A DNA stretch of 64,000 bases from JAMLHH01 sp037189845 (GTDB taxonomy: Bacteria > Bacteroidota > Bacteroidia > Chitinophagales > JADIYW01), in assembly GCA_037189845.1 (NCBI GenBank), contig JBBCIS010000008.1, positions 558,001 to 622,000 on the forward strand. The letters run 5' to 3'. How positions within the stretch are numbered: position 1 is the stretch's first letter; each line of letters starts with the position of its first letter. The translations under genes and the position numbers were made by a program. Shown here one piece after another: positions 43,847 to 52,920 of this stretch. Under the pieces are notes generated by a model, which saw only the letters and a list, made by a program, of their open reading frames with translations, ran no database searches and was not told the origin of the DNA.

Positions 43847-45133
43847 ATGGATCTGAAAATACCGCAAACCTCTCAGAAAAGAATTGTTATCATAGGAGGT
43901 GGTTTTGCCGGCATGAATGTCGCTTTACATCTTAAAAACTCCAATTTCCAGGTAGTATTATTAGATAAGCATAATTACCACGCATTCCAGCCTTTATTAT
44001 ATCAGGTCGCTACAGGTGGTTTAGAACCATCTTCTATAGCATATCCTTTAAGAAAATTACTCCGAAAGATTCCTAACGCATTCTTCAGATTGGCAAAAGT
44101 AGAAGATGTGGATACCGGCAATAAAATTGTCAAAACAGACATCGGAGAAATCAGCTATGATATTCTTGTAGTAGCGATAGGCAGCACAACGAATTTCTTC
44201 AATCTGCCGGAATCCAGCACTTCAAAAATGAAATCTTTAAAATCCATTCCCGAGGCGTTGGATCTGAGGAGCTTTATTCTTGAAAATTTTGAGCAGGTAC
44301 TGCTCGAAGAAGATGAAAAGAAAAGACAATCACTCATCAATATAGCTATCGTTGGCGGTGGCCCTACAGGTGTGGAGCTTGCCGGTGCCATCGGGGAAAT
44401 GAAGAACCACATGCTTCCCAACGACTATCCTGAGATAGATTTCAACAAGATGCAGGTGCATTTATTTGAAGCAACAGGTAATCTTTTAGGTCCCATGTCC
44501 GAAGATTCCAGAAACAGAGCTGTTGAATATCTGAAAAAATTCGATGTACATGTTCATCTGAATACAGCTGTACAATCCTACTCCGACAATGTACTGACTC
44601 TGGGAAACGGAGATACACTCGCGACCGAGACCGTTATCTGGACTGCAGGAGTAAAAGGTGCTACTATTCATGGATTACCGACGGATTCCTTCCTGCCTAA
44701 TGGAAGAATCAAAGTCAATACTTTCAACGAGGTAGAAGGCACAAAAGATATTTATGCTATCGGAGATATTGCTTTTATGGCTACTGAAGAATTTCCTAGA
44801 GGTCATGCAATGGTAGCTCCTGCAGCTATCCAACAGGGAGAATTACTGGCAAAAAATCTCCTGCGAAAAGAAAAAGGACAAACGCCTGAATCTTTTAAAT
44901 ATTTTGATAAAGGTTCTATGGCTACAGTTGGCAGGAACAAAGCAGTGGTGGATTTCCCGGGACAAAAAGTAAAAATGGGTGGATTCATTGCGTGGATTGC
45001 CTGGATGTTTGTGCATCTGATGTCCCTGGTCGGTTTCAGAAATAAGCTTATCGTATTGACAGGTTGGGTGTACAATTACCTGAACTATGATAGGGTACTG
45101 CGGCTGATCATCAGGCCTTCAAAAAAAGCGTAA
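43847..45133 (+). CDS. ndh: Type II NADH:quinone oxidoreductase
   Basis: The 428-residue flavoprotein has an FAD-binding Rossmann motif VIIGGGFAGMNVALHL (about 14-29), the family segment NYHAFQPLLYQVATGGLEP, a second dinucleotide motif AIVGGGPTGVELAGAIGEM (for NADH), and the GDIA motif before the C-terminus. A C-terminal amphipathic/hydrophobic region (FIAWIAWMFVHLMSLVGF) anchors it to the inner membrane. It passes electrons from NADH to quinone without proton pumping. It is monocistronic and ends at a strong terminator. Confidence 0.93.
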   Translation: MDLKIPQTSQKRIVIIGGGFAGMNVALHLKNSNFQVVLLDKHNYHAFQPLLYQVATGGLEPSSIAYPLRKLLRKIPNAFFRLAKVEDVDTGNKIVKTDIGEISYDILVVAIGSTTNFFNLPESSTSKMKSLKSIPEALDLRSFILENFEQVLLEEDEKKRQSLINIAIVGGGPTGVELAGAIGEMKNHMLPNDYPEIDFNKMQVHLFEATGNLLGPMSEDSRNRAVEYLKKFDVHVHLNTAVQSYSDNVLTLGNGDTLATETVIWTAGVKGATIHGLPTDSFLPNGRIKVNTFNEVEGTKDIYAIGDIAFMATEEFPRGHAMVAPAAIQQGELLAKNLLRKEKGQTPESFKYFDKGSMATVGRNKAVVDFPGQKVKMGGFIAWIAWMFVHLMSLVGFRNKLIVLTGWVYNYLNYDRVLRLIIRPSKKA

Positions 45134-45153
45134 TTGTAGAAAAATATAACATC

Positions 45154-45177
45154 AGCCCGCTTTTGCGGGCTTTTTTT
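45154..45177 (+). terminator. Terminator after ndh
   Basis: AGCCCGC (45154-45160) and GCGGGCT (45165-45171) form a perfect 7-bp stem with a TTTT loop, followed by a run of T. It sits between convergent ndh and galK. Confidence 0.92.
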
Positions 45178-45183
45178 ACGAAT

Positions 45184-46335
45184 CTATCTCAACCTGCTTA
45201 CTCCATCAGAAGATTCTGCCGGATAAAAATTTGCCTTGCGCCCCTGATCGGTTTCATATTTTCTGCCCACATAATCACAAAATCTTTTCACTGAAGATTT
45301 TTCTACCAAAGCTATCGCACAGCCGCTAAAACCTGCACCCGTCATCCTCGCTCCTACACATCCCTTGAATTTCTGAGCATAATACACCAGACAGTTCAGC
45401 GCATCTCCGGCCACTTCATAATCTTCATCCAGAGAAGCATGTGATGCCCACAATAATTCTCCCAGATAATCTATTCTGCCAAGCTTGAGCGCATCAAAGG
45501 CAGCCAGAACCCGCTGTTGTTCTGTTACCACATGTTTTGCTCTGAAATATAAATTGTCATCTTCCAGGTATCCTATAGAGATTTCGTGTGCATTGGCAAG
45601 ATTTTCTGCAGGATCAAATCTCTGGACAATCTTCAATGCCTGCTGACATTCGTCCCAGCGTTCATTATATTTGGATTCTGTCAGCGACCTCGGAAGATTA
45701 GTATTCATAATAACCAGCTGATATTCCTTGAAATCCAACGGAACATACTCATGTACTAATTTTTGACAATCCAGCAACAACGCATGATTTTTCCTGCCAA
45801 ATGCGACTGCATACTGGTCCATGATACCACATTTCAATCCCACTTCCTCTATCTCAGCCCGCTGAGCATCCAGTGCCAGTGCCAGCCTGTCATTGTGATA
45901 ATACTCCGGAGCCATCATATATATCATCAGACATTCTATAGCAGCAGAAGACGACAATCCCGAACGTAAAGGCAAATCACTCTGAAAAACCATTTTACCT
46001 CCACGCAAAGGAATATTTCTTTCCGCTATCTTTTTCAATGAGCCAGTAATATACAAGGGCCATCTGTTCTGACCTTCTACTTCTGCCAGCAAATCTAATC
46101 GTAAATTGATAGTTTCTTTAAAATCAATACTATGAATTACCAGCTCTAAACTATCATTTGGAGTAAAAATTGCTGTAATTCCCATATTGATAGCAAAGGG
46201 CATCACGTAGCCACCATTGTAATCAATGTGCTCTCCGATCAGATTGACCCGTCCCGGTGAAAAATATGCTTCGTATTGTCCAATAGTTCCGAACTGTGCT
46301 TCAAACTGTGGAATCAAAGATTCTATACTGATCAT
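45184..46335 (-). CDS. galK: Galactokinase
   Basis: The 383-residue GHMP kinase has the galactokinase signature GRVNLIGEHIDYNGGYVMP (28-46), the ATP-binding LRSGLSSSAAIE and the C-terminal GARMTGAGFSGCAIAL. It phosphorylates galactose to galactose-1-phosphate in the Leloir pathway. It overlaps galT by 4 bp, and galT makes the next step possible. No galE or galM is seen next to it. Confidence 0.95.
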   Translation of the reverse strand: MISIESLIPQFEAQFGTIGQYEAYFSPGRVNLIGEHIDYNGGYVMPFAINMGITAIFTPNDSLELVIHSIDFKETINLRLDLLAEVEGQNRWPLYITGSLKKIAERNIPLRGGKMVFQSDLPLRSGLSSSAAIECLMIYMMAPEYYHNDRLALALDAQRAEIEEVGLKCGIMDQYAVAFGRKNHALLLDCQKLVHEYVPLDFKEYQLVIMNTNLPRSLTESKYNERWDECQQALKIVQRFDPAENLANAHEISIGYLEDDNLYFRAKHVVTEQQRVLAAFDALKLGRIDYLGELLWASHASLDEDYEVAGDALNCLVYYAQKFKGCVGARMTGAGFSGCAIALVEKSSVKRFCDYVGRKYETDQGRKANFYPAESSDGVSRLR

Positions 46336-47321
46336 GGATATTCAGATTTATAGACTTCTAAAGCTTTTCTTAATTCTATGGCAGTATCTTCCACATTACG
46401 GGTATTAGTAGCAGCCCATGCACCTGTCTCTGCTGATGCATAATATTTGATGGTTCCAGGTGCTCTCAGCGGAGGATAATATTCTATATGAAAACGGTAA
46501 AAGTCTTTTTGATTCTGCCAATGTGGGTCGTTGACAGCTCCCTGATGCATACACATCATATAAGGGAATATGGAACCAAACAGCTGGTCAAACATACCAT
46601 TCACAGATTTCATGACAATGCCCAACTCCTTTTTTTGATTTTCATCCAACTCATCTATCCAAAGTACAGGTAATTTACTGACAATGAATACTCCGTACGG
46701 GAAGTCCGTAAAATGTGGTAAAAAAATGATAAAGCTTTCTGTTTCAAATATAATACGTCTACTATCCTCAAGCTCTTCTTTTATCATATCCTGAAAAATA
46801 TTCTGACCTGTCTGCTCAAAATATTTTTTAGAATTAACCAGCTCCGTTTCAATTTTTGCAGGAACAAAAGGAAATGCATATAGCTGTCCATGTGGATGGG
46901 GCATCGTCACTCCTACTTCCCGCCCTCTGTTTTCAAACTCGTAGATATACTTCACCAAAGGCTGATTTCTGTAAAAGGTAAATCTCTCCGCCCACAGAGC
47001 CACCAGCTTTTTCATATGGTCGTCTGACAATTCATACAGTTGCCTGTTGTGATCCGGAGAATACAGAATGACTTCACAATCACCTTTGGCAACAGCTGTT
47101 TTATATAAACTCTCTCCGGAAATCTCCCAACTTCCTTCCACTCCGTCAGATAATGCCGGAAAATCATTGGGAAACATACAAACCTCATAACCGCCAGGTA
47201 CTTTTTTTCCTTCTCCCGGACAAAAAGGACAATAATCTTCAGGCATATTGGGGCGATTCTGGCGATTAGCCGCTACTATCGTCCATGTACCCAGCAATGG
47301 ATTCCAACGCAATTCAGACAT
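46332..47321 (-). CDS. galT: UDP-glucose--hexose-1-phosphate uridylyltransferase
   Basis: ATG 47321 gives 329 residues (MSELRWNPLLGTWTIVA); a TTG at 47330 would add 3. The HIT-like active site TMPHPHGQLYAFPF contains the uridylylated histidine, and YCPFCPGEGK supplies a cysteine pair typical of the zinc site. It exchanges UDP-glucose and galactose-1-phosphate. It is the first gene of the galTK pair. Confidence 0.94.
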   Translation of the reverse strand: MSELRWNPLLGTWTIVAANRQNRPNMPEDYCPFCPGEGKKVPGGYEVCMFPNDFPALSDGVEGSWEISGESLYKTAVAKGDCEVILYSPDHNRQLYELSDDHMKKLVALWAERFTFYRNQPLVKYIYEFENRGREVGVTMPHPHGQLYAFPFVPAKIETELVNSKKYFEQTGQNIFQDMIKEELEDSRRIIFETESFIIFLPHFTDFPYGVFIVSKLPVLWIDELDENQKKELGIVMKSVNGMFDQLFGSIFPYMMCMHQGAVNDPHWQNQKDFYRFHIEYYPPLRAPGTIKYYASAETGAWAATNTRNVEDTAIELRKALEVYKSEYP

Positions 47322-47454
47322 ACGTATCAAAAGTCTGAATTTTTTATCTCAATATTTAACCGTATTTATCATAATACCAAATAAAGCCAAACATCACTAA
47401 GTATAAATAATTATATTGTACACCAACATCGACCATATCTGACAAAAAACAAAC

Positions 47455-48240
47455 ATGGACTTTATTGACCTCAAAAATATCTACAAAGATAAAAACTATC
47501 ATAAAGTCGTTCTTTTATATGAAAGCTTAAAACCTTCCGAAAGGACATTGGACGATGAGCTATACTACGGACTTTCAATTTCTTCATTGGGGAATTACAA
47601 AGAGGCTGTAAATATTTTTGAAAAACTATCTATAAACCACCCTACGGTTACCCACTATTTCAACTGGTCTATCAATCTTGTATTAGACAGGCAAGTGACT
47701 AAAGGAATACAAGTTTATACTGACATGATGCAAATTCATACCGAAAAGGGATACGAATTATCAGATACATATCTTAAGTTATACTTTACAAACTCATTAA
47801 TTGATGTCAAAGAAACCGAATTGGCGAAAAAAAACTTATACGAATTGAAATCCACTATGAAATATCATCAGTTTGCCGATGTTCATTTCTCTTATATGCA
47901 TGGACTTCCGCTCTTCTCAGATTTCATGCATGCTGTTAAAAGATTTGTATCAATTCTAAATCCTGAAGACGCCAAAACATTTATCGAAGACTTTTCTATT
48001 TCAATTGAAAAAACGCATCTTAAAAAATTAAATAACATATATGTAAACCTAACCGGGCAAGATATACCGGAAAAAAGCATTCCACTTCAGAAGAAAACAG
48101 TAAAAAAACTGTCTTTAGCAGGAACAATTATCCTATATATAATCATATCGCCGATAATTATTCTGTACGGGATAAATATTTTCTACAAAAAATCAAAAAA
48201 ATGCCTGTTGAATATTATTCAAAAAGATAATCATCATTGA
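47455..48240 (+). CDS. TPR-like protein with C-terminal membrane anchor
   Basis: The 261-residue protein has helical repeats over about residues 1-150 (ELYYGLSISSLGNYKEAVNIFEKL in overlapping halves) and a TM helix near the C-terminus (about 223-243, LAGTIILYIIISPIIILYG) followed by a lysine-rich tail. This suggests a tail-anchored protein with the repeats in the cytoplasm. No enzymatic motif is seen. It diverges from galT. Confidence 0.65.
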   Translation: MDFIDLKNIYKDKNYHKVVLLYESLKPSERTLDDELYYGLSISSLGNYKEAVNIFEKLSINHPTVTHYFNWSINLVLDRQVTKGIQVYTDMMQIHTEKGYELSDTYLKLYFTNSLIDVKETELAKKNLYELKSTMKYHQFADVHFSYMHGLPLFSDFMHAVKRFVSILNPEDAKTFIEDFSISIEKTHLKKLNNIYVNLTGQDIPEKSIPLQKKTVKKLSLAGTIILYIIISPIIILYGINIFYKKSKKCLLNIIQKDNHH

Positions 48241-48307
48241 TGCACTTTTAAATCAATTCTTAAACATAGCTTTATTAACATTTAACAAAACCAATTATCT
48301 TAACCTT

Positions 48308-48826
48308 ATGACATATCAGGAAAAATTAGCTGCACAAGTAGTAAAAGGCGATGAAGTATTCGTCGCTGATACTGCCAGAGTTTTAGGAAATGTAACGCTG
48401 GAAGACAATGTTTCTATCTGGTTCGGAGCAGTACTTCGTGGAGACAATGACGCTATCACCATCGGCGCACGCACCAATATCCAGGAAAACAGCATCCTTC
48501 ACGTTGACCACGGTAAACCGATCAAAATAGGCACTGACAATGTCATAGGTCACGGAGCCATCGTACATGGCGCTACTATCGGCAATTTTAACCTCATAGG
48601 CATGGGAGCTACAATTCTGAATGGAGCTGTCATCGGAGATGGTTGTATTATAGGTGCGAATGCATTGATAACAGAAAGAATGGTTGTACCCGATGGTTCT
48701 ATGGTATTGGGCAGTCCCGGAAAAATCACCAAAACCCTACCGGTAGAATTTGTCAAACAAGGCGTACAATTAGGCGTAGATGAATATGTACAGGAGGCGA
48801 AAAAATATTTGGGAGTAACGGAGTAA
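48308..48826 (+). CDS. Gamma-class carbonic anhydrase family protein
   Basis: The 172-residue protein is a left-handed beta-helix of hexapeptide repeats (VTLEDNVSIWFGAVLRGD). Histidines at 65, 82 and 87 (ILHVDH, IGHGAIVHG) match the three zinc ligands of gamma carbonic anhydrases, and it should form a trimer. Many family members (YrdA/PaaY type) have low or no measured carbonic anhydrase activity, so the reaction is uncertain. Confidence 0.9.
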   Translation: MTYQEKLAAQVVKGDEVFVADTARVLGNVTLEDNVSIWFGAVLRGDNDAITIGARTNIQENSILHVDHGKPIKIGTDNVIGHGAIVHGATIGNFNLIGMGATILNGAVIGDGCIIGANALITERMVVPDGSMVLGSPGKITKTLPVEFVKQGVQLGVDEYVQEAKKYLGVTE

Positions 48827-48938
48827 GTTTGATAAAAATCACTAAATCCACAATTCAGTAAAATTTATTTACAGCTATTTATTACCTCATACAATAGATA
48901 CTTAAATATCTATACCTTAGCTGAATATCTGCTGAGCT

Positions 48939-50330
48939 ATGAGTCAACCAGTGCCACCTGCCCCGTTATTTATTAAAATTATGTACTCACTGGGACAGGC
49001 AGGCTGGAATCTTGCCAATTCATGTCTCATGCTTCTGCTGATATACTTTTACATACCTCCCGTAATAGAAGGTCAGAGTATTTTCCCCGAATATGTAGAA
49101 CGCAGATTTGTATTTCTAAGCTTTACAACCGTAGGATTACTCATGTTCGTAGGTACTATCATCAGCGCTGTTTTTGATATTATTATGGGTCCGGTTTCAG
49201 ACAGATCACGATTCAAATTCGGTCGCAGAAGAAGCTTTTTGGCTATTGCATTTATACCTATTACAGTTTGTACTATCATGTCATTCTTCCCTCTTATAGA
49301 AGGCAAATCTGCCATCAATGCAGTGTGGCTGGCTGTTGGCGTGATAGGTTTCAATATATTCCTCTCTGTTTATGTCACCCCATACAACGGGTTGATTGCC
49401 GAGCTGGGACACACCCAGTCAGACAGAGTCTTACTGAGCACATTGCTCGCTGTCACATGGGGAATAGGAATGATAGGCGCCAATTCTATTTTTGCATTAA
49501 AAGGATTTGTAGCAGATTGCTTTCATATCAGCGGTACTTATGCTTTTCAACTACTCATCTTATTCTTTTGTCTGGTCGCTATGGTTCTCATGCTCATACC
49601 TGTCATATTCGTCAACGAAGATAAATACTGCCTGAAATCAGAACCCGTGGAGGGTAATCCGTTTCAGCAGATGAAAGACGTATTGCGCATCACCAATTTC
49701 AGAAGATATATGTTTGTTGAGCTGTTTTACTGGTTCTCTACACAATTCATACAACTGGGCATCGCATACTATGTAACTACATTGATAGGTCTGGATGAAC
49801 AATATACTACCATTGTCATCATAGGAGCAGCAGTCAGCACATTTATATCATTTCCGTTTGTACTGCCTCTCACAGAAAGATATAATCAGAAAACATTGAT
49901 AATTATTGCTTTCATCATGTTTGTAATGTTGTTTGTATTCATATTGTTACTGGGAGAAATCAAAATTCCAACCTGGGCGGTTGCTGCCGGAGTAATATTA
50001 TTAAATACCTTCCCTATGGCCATTTTTGGCATTTTACCTATGTCTTTGGTTTCAGATATGGCAACAGAAGATGCTATTAAAACAGGGAAATTCCGTTCGG
50101 CTACATTCTTCGGTGTAAAATTCTTTGTCATGAAACTGGGAATTTCTATGACCAGTCTGCTCTTTCCAACTCTTTTACTCTTAGGTAACAGCGTCGATAA
50201 TAACACCGGAGTAAGATTGACAGCAGCAGTAGGTTTGATAGGTAGTACAATAGCATTGTTTCTAATGACCAAAGTAAGACTGCCAGAGCTCAATGAAGAA
50301 AAAATTGCAAAGGCTGAGCAAATTAAATAA
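48939..50330 (+). CDS. MFS transporter of the GPH (glycoside-pentoside-hexuronide) cation symporter type
   Basis: The 463-residue protein has about 12 TM helices and the GPH-type loop GPVSDRSRFKFGRRRSFL between helices 2 and 3. The opening IMYSLGQAGWNLANSCL is also typical. It probably imports a sugar with sodium or protons. galK and galT lie 1.6-3.8 kb upstream on the opposite strand, so a galactoside is a reasonable but unproven substrate. It is transcribed alone. Confidence 0.85.
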   Translation: MSQPVPPAPLFIKIMYSLGQAGWNLANSCLMLLLIYFYIPPVIEGQSIFPEYVERRFVFLSFTTVGLLMFVGTIISAVFDIIMGPVSDRSRFKFGRRRSFLAIAFIPITVCTIMSFFPLIEGKSAINAVWLAVGVIGFNIFLSVYVTPYNGLIAELGHTQSDRVLLSTLLAVTWGIGMIGANSIFALKGFVADCFHISGTYAFQLLILFFCLVAMVLMLIPVIFVNEDKYCLKSEPVEGNPFQQMKDVLRITNFRRYMFVELFYWFSTQFIQLGIAYYVTTLIGLDEQYTTIVIIGAAVSTFISFPFVLPLTERYNQKTLIIIAFIMFVMLFVFILLLGEIKIPTWAVAAGVILLNTFPMAIFGILPMSLVSDMATEDAIKTGKFRSATFFGVKFFVMKLGISMTSLLFPTLLLLGNSVDNNTGVRLTAAVGLIGSTIALFLMTKVRLPELNEEKIAKAEQIK

Positions 50331-50562
50331 TACATTAGCAGCTTTTATGCTTTTACAGCTCTGCAAAAATGAAACGCTCGCAAAGTTACCAATCTGCCAG
50401 GGAAATTCTGATGTCACGATAGTAACTATATGGCTTTGTTACTCTAAGTGAAAAATCTATTCATTTCCATGATTTCTCCTTTTTCCCATCTCCTGCTAAA
50501 CAAAATAATTCCTACGTTATTTTATAAAAAGAGATAAATTGTAAAGATAAACTGTCATTGAT

Positions 50563-51945
50563 ATGCCTGAATTTCAACTAACAATGCCCAAGATGGGAGA
50601 AAGTGTCATAGAAGCTACTATTTTGAACTGGCATAAAAAACCGGGCGACACTATTACTGAGAATGAAATCATTCTGGAAGTAGCCACTGACAAAGTAGAT
50701 TCAGAAGTTCCGTCTCCCGTTTCAGGTGTACTGAAGGAAATTTTATACAATGAAAATGATGTAGTGGCAGTAGATCAGGTGATTGCCATTATAGAAACAG
50801 AACAACAAGTATCTGAAAGAGTCTTGCCTATAAAAGAAGCTACTCCATCTGTCGCAACGGAAGAGATTAAAACTTCTGAAGAACCTGAAATTCAGAAAGA
50901 AGAATCCACTTCTGAAGAGCAAGATAAAGCAGAACCTGAGGAAGCTACAGTGCCATATGTTCCGACTCCTGCACCTGTTCAGGCTGATACTCCGCAAGAG
51001 AATTCCTCCAGATTTTACAGCCCGCTGGTACTGAATATCGCCAGGACAGAAGGTATATCTTCTGCTGAGCTGGACACTATCAAAGGGACAGGAGCAGAAG
51101 GCAGAGTTACTAAAGAAGACGTATTGAAATATCTGCAAAACAGAAGTTCGGCACCAGCTCCTTCCAGCACTAAACCAGTCCAAAAGCAGGAAAGTAAAAA
51201 TCTTCCGGCAACGGTTATACCGGCTGCCTCCTCAGGACAGGATGAAATCATAGAAATGGACAGAATGCGTAAGCTCATCGCCAAAAATATGGTGGAATCC
51301 AGACGTATATCTGCCCACGTTTCTTCTTTTGTAGAAGTAGACATGACTCATATCGTCAAATGGAGAGAAAAGCACAAAGATGCCTTTAAAAAGCGTGAGG
51401 GTTTTAACCTGACCTATATGCCGGTCTTCACTGAAGCAATAGCAAAAGCCATTAAAGATTTCCCTATGATCAATGTTTCTGTGGACGGGGATAAAATCAT
51501 CAAAAAGAAAAATATCAATGTTGGCATCGCTACAGCACTTCCTTCAGGCAACCTGATCGTACCCGTAATTAAAAATGCTGACAGAATGAATCTGATGGGA
51601 TTATCAGCCTCCATACAGCAGCTGGCAGGTAAAGCAAGAGCCAATCAGCTGACAGCAGGCGATATCGAAGGCGGTACTTATACGATTTCCAATATCGGCA
51701 CATTTGGCAATATACTCGGTACTCCTATTATCCCACAACCGCAGGTAGCCATCATGGCTGTGGGAGCTATCACTAAAAAACCAGTGGTACTGGAAACACC
51801 CGACGGAGACGTCATCGCCATCCGGCACATGATGTATCTTTCACATACCTATGACCACAGAGTAGTAGATGGAGCTCTGGGCGGAATGTTTGTAAAAAGA
51901 GTTGCAGAATACTTAGAAAACTTTGATACAGAACAGGATATTTAG
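50563..51945 (+). CDS. Dihydrolipoamide acyltransferase (E2) of a 2-oxoacid dehydrogenase complex
   Basis: The 460-residue protein has one lipoyl domain (1-76, lipoylated Lys44 in EVATDKVDSEVP), an acidic/proline linker, an E3/E1-binding domain (about 152-187, SPLVLNIARTEGIS, GAEGRVTKEDVL) and a C-terminal catalytic domain with HRVVDG (His432, Asp436). It transfers the acyl group from lipoamide to CoA. Which complex it serves (branched-chain, pyruvate or 2-oxoglutarate) cannot be decided; no E1 or E3 gene is adjacent. Confidence 0.92.
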   Translation: MPEFQLTMPKMGESVIEATILNWHKKPGDTITENEIILEVATDKVDSEVPSPVSGVLKEILYNENDVVAVDQVIAIIETEQQVSERVLPIKEATPSVATEEIKTSEEPEIQKEESTSEEQDKAEPEEATVPYVPTPAPVQADTPQENSSRFYSPLVLNIARTEGISSAELDTIKGTGAEGRVTKEDVLKYLQNRSSAPAPSSTKPVQKQESKNLPATVIPAASSGQDEIIEMDRMRKLIAKNMVESRRISAHVSSFVEVDMTHIVKWREKHKDAFKKREGFNLTYMPVFTEAIAKAIKDFPMINVSVDGDKIIKKKNINVGIATALPSGNLIVPVIKNADRMNLMGLSASIQQLAGKARANQLTAGDIEGGTYTISNIGTFGNILGTPIIPQPQVAIMAVGAITKKPVVLETPDGDVIAIRHMMYLSHTYDHRVVDGALGGMFVKRVAEYLENFDTEQDI

Positions 51946-52036
51946 AGAATCACAAAGTATTCTTTAACGATATCAGAAAGCGATCTTATACCATTGTCCG
52001 GTATGAAGTACCAGACTAATCAGTAATTTTTTGCTG

Positions 52037-52603
52037 TTACTTTATTTTCCCAAGAACAGCATTTTTAGCTTGCAGACCATACTGAATATTAATGCTTCCA
52101 TATAGTATAGAAAAAAGTCCGATAATTAAAAATGCTTTATCGTAGGGTATCATAGATGAAAAAAGTACAATTCCTATAGCAGCTCCGGTAAATAAGGTCA
52201 AAAACCGCATCATTAAATTCACAAGATTATACTCTCCTGAGTTTAAAAGAGCATATCCGTAAATAAACTGCAGGATAATAATAAAAAATATTCCTATCCC
52301 CATATAATGGAAAAATTCGTTAAGAGTTGCGGCAATAAATGTAAATACAATACCAGCAACCAGCTCAACTCCTGCTTCCAGGAGAAGCCATTGTCTGGAG
52401 ATCTTTAAATCAAGATGTCTCAGTGCATACCACACTGTTAAAGTCCCCACTATCAGATTTAATACTCCGAACGACTTTATTAAAAAAAACGGAGCTGACT
52501 GGAATAAAAACAATGCCAGTAAACCCCATGTTATGATGATTGCTCCCTTTAAAAAAGGAATTCTTGTCACATCTGAATGTCTGTTATTTAAATGCAATTC
52601 CAT
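52037..52603 (-). CDS. HdeD/DUF308-like membrane protein
   Basis: The 188-residue protein has six hydrophobic helices in three similar hairpins (for example GAIIITWGLLALFLF and FLIIGLFSILYGSINI), the pattern of the DUF308/HdeD family. HdeD is linked to acid resistance in enterobacteria, but the role here is unknown. It is separated from dsbD on the same strand by a 317-bp stretch. Confidence 0.75.
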   Translation of the reverse strand: MELHLNNRHSDVTRIPFLKGAIIITWGLLALFLFQSAPFFLIKSFGVLNLIVGTLTVWYALRHLDLKISRQWLLLEAGVELVAGIVFTFIAATLNEFFHYMGIGIFFIIILQFIYGYALLNSGEYNLVNLMMRFLTLFTGAAIGIVLFSSMIPYDKAFLIIGLFSILYGSINIQYGLQAKNAVLGKIK

Positions 52604-52920
52604 AAGTCAGATTTTTAGTTATTGCTATTATATACCCCGGTTTACATTAAAAAGTTGCCATTGAAGCATAGTAATATCTCCATCAACAAATAAATTATGT
52701 TAAATCAATATTACCTATAACAATATATAAAACATAATTAAATTGCATATTCAGAAGTCCTTGAAGTATTTTCAAAGATCTGTTTATAAGAGGTATGTAA
52801 TTTTCAAGACAGCTTTTCTGTCCTTCACAATCAGCAGGTTATCTTCATTATACACAATATTTGTATATGGAGAAGATCTCTGTAATCTTTATAGGGAGGT
52901 ATTGTGCATACCCCTATCTC
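52604..52920. other. Intergenic stretch between dsbD and the HdeD-like gene
   Basis: No gene was seen in this stretch. Directly after the dsbD stop lies a bulged hairpin: ATAGGG (52891-52896) with CCCTAT (52912-52917), and GTAT (52899-52902) with ATAC (52908-52911). It may terminate the minus-strand operon, although no T tract follows. Confidence 0.4.
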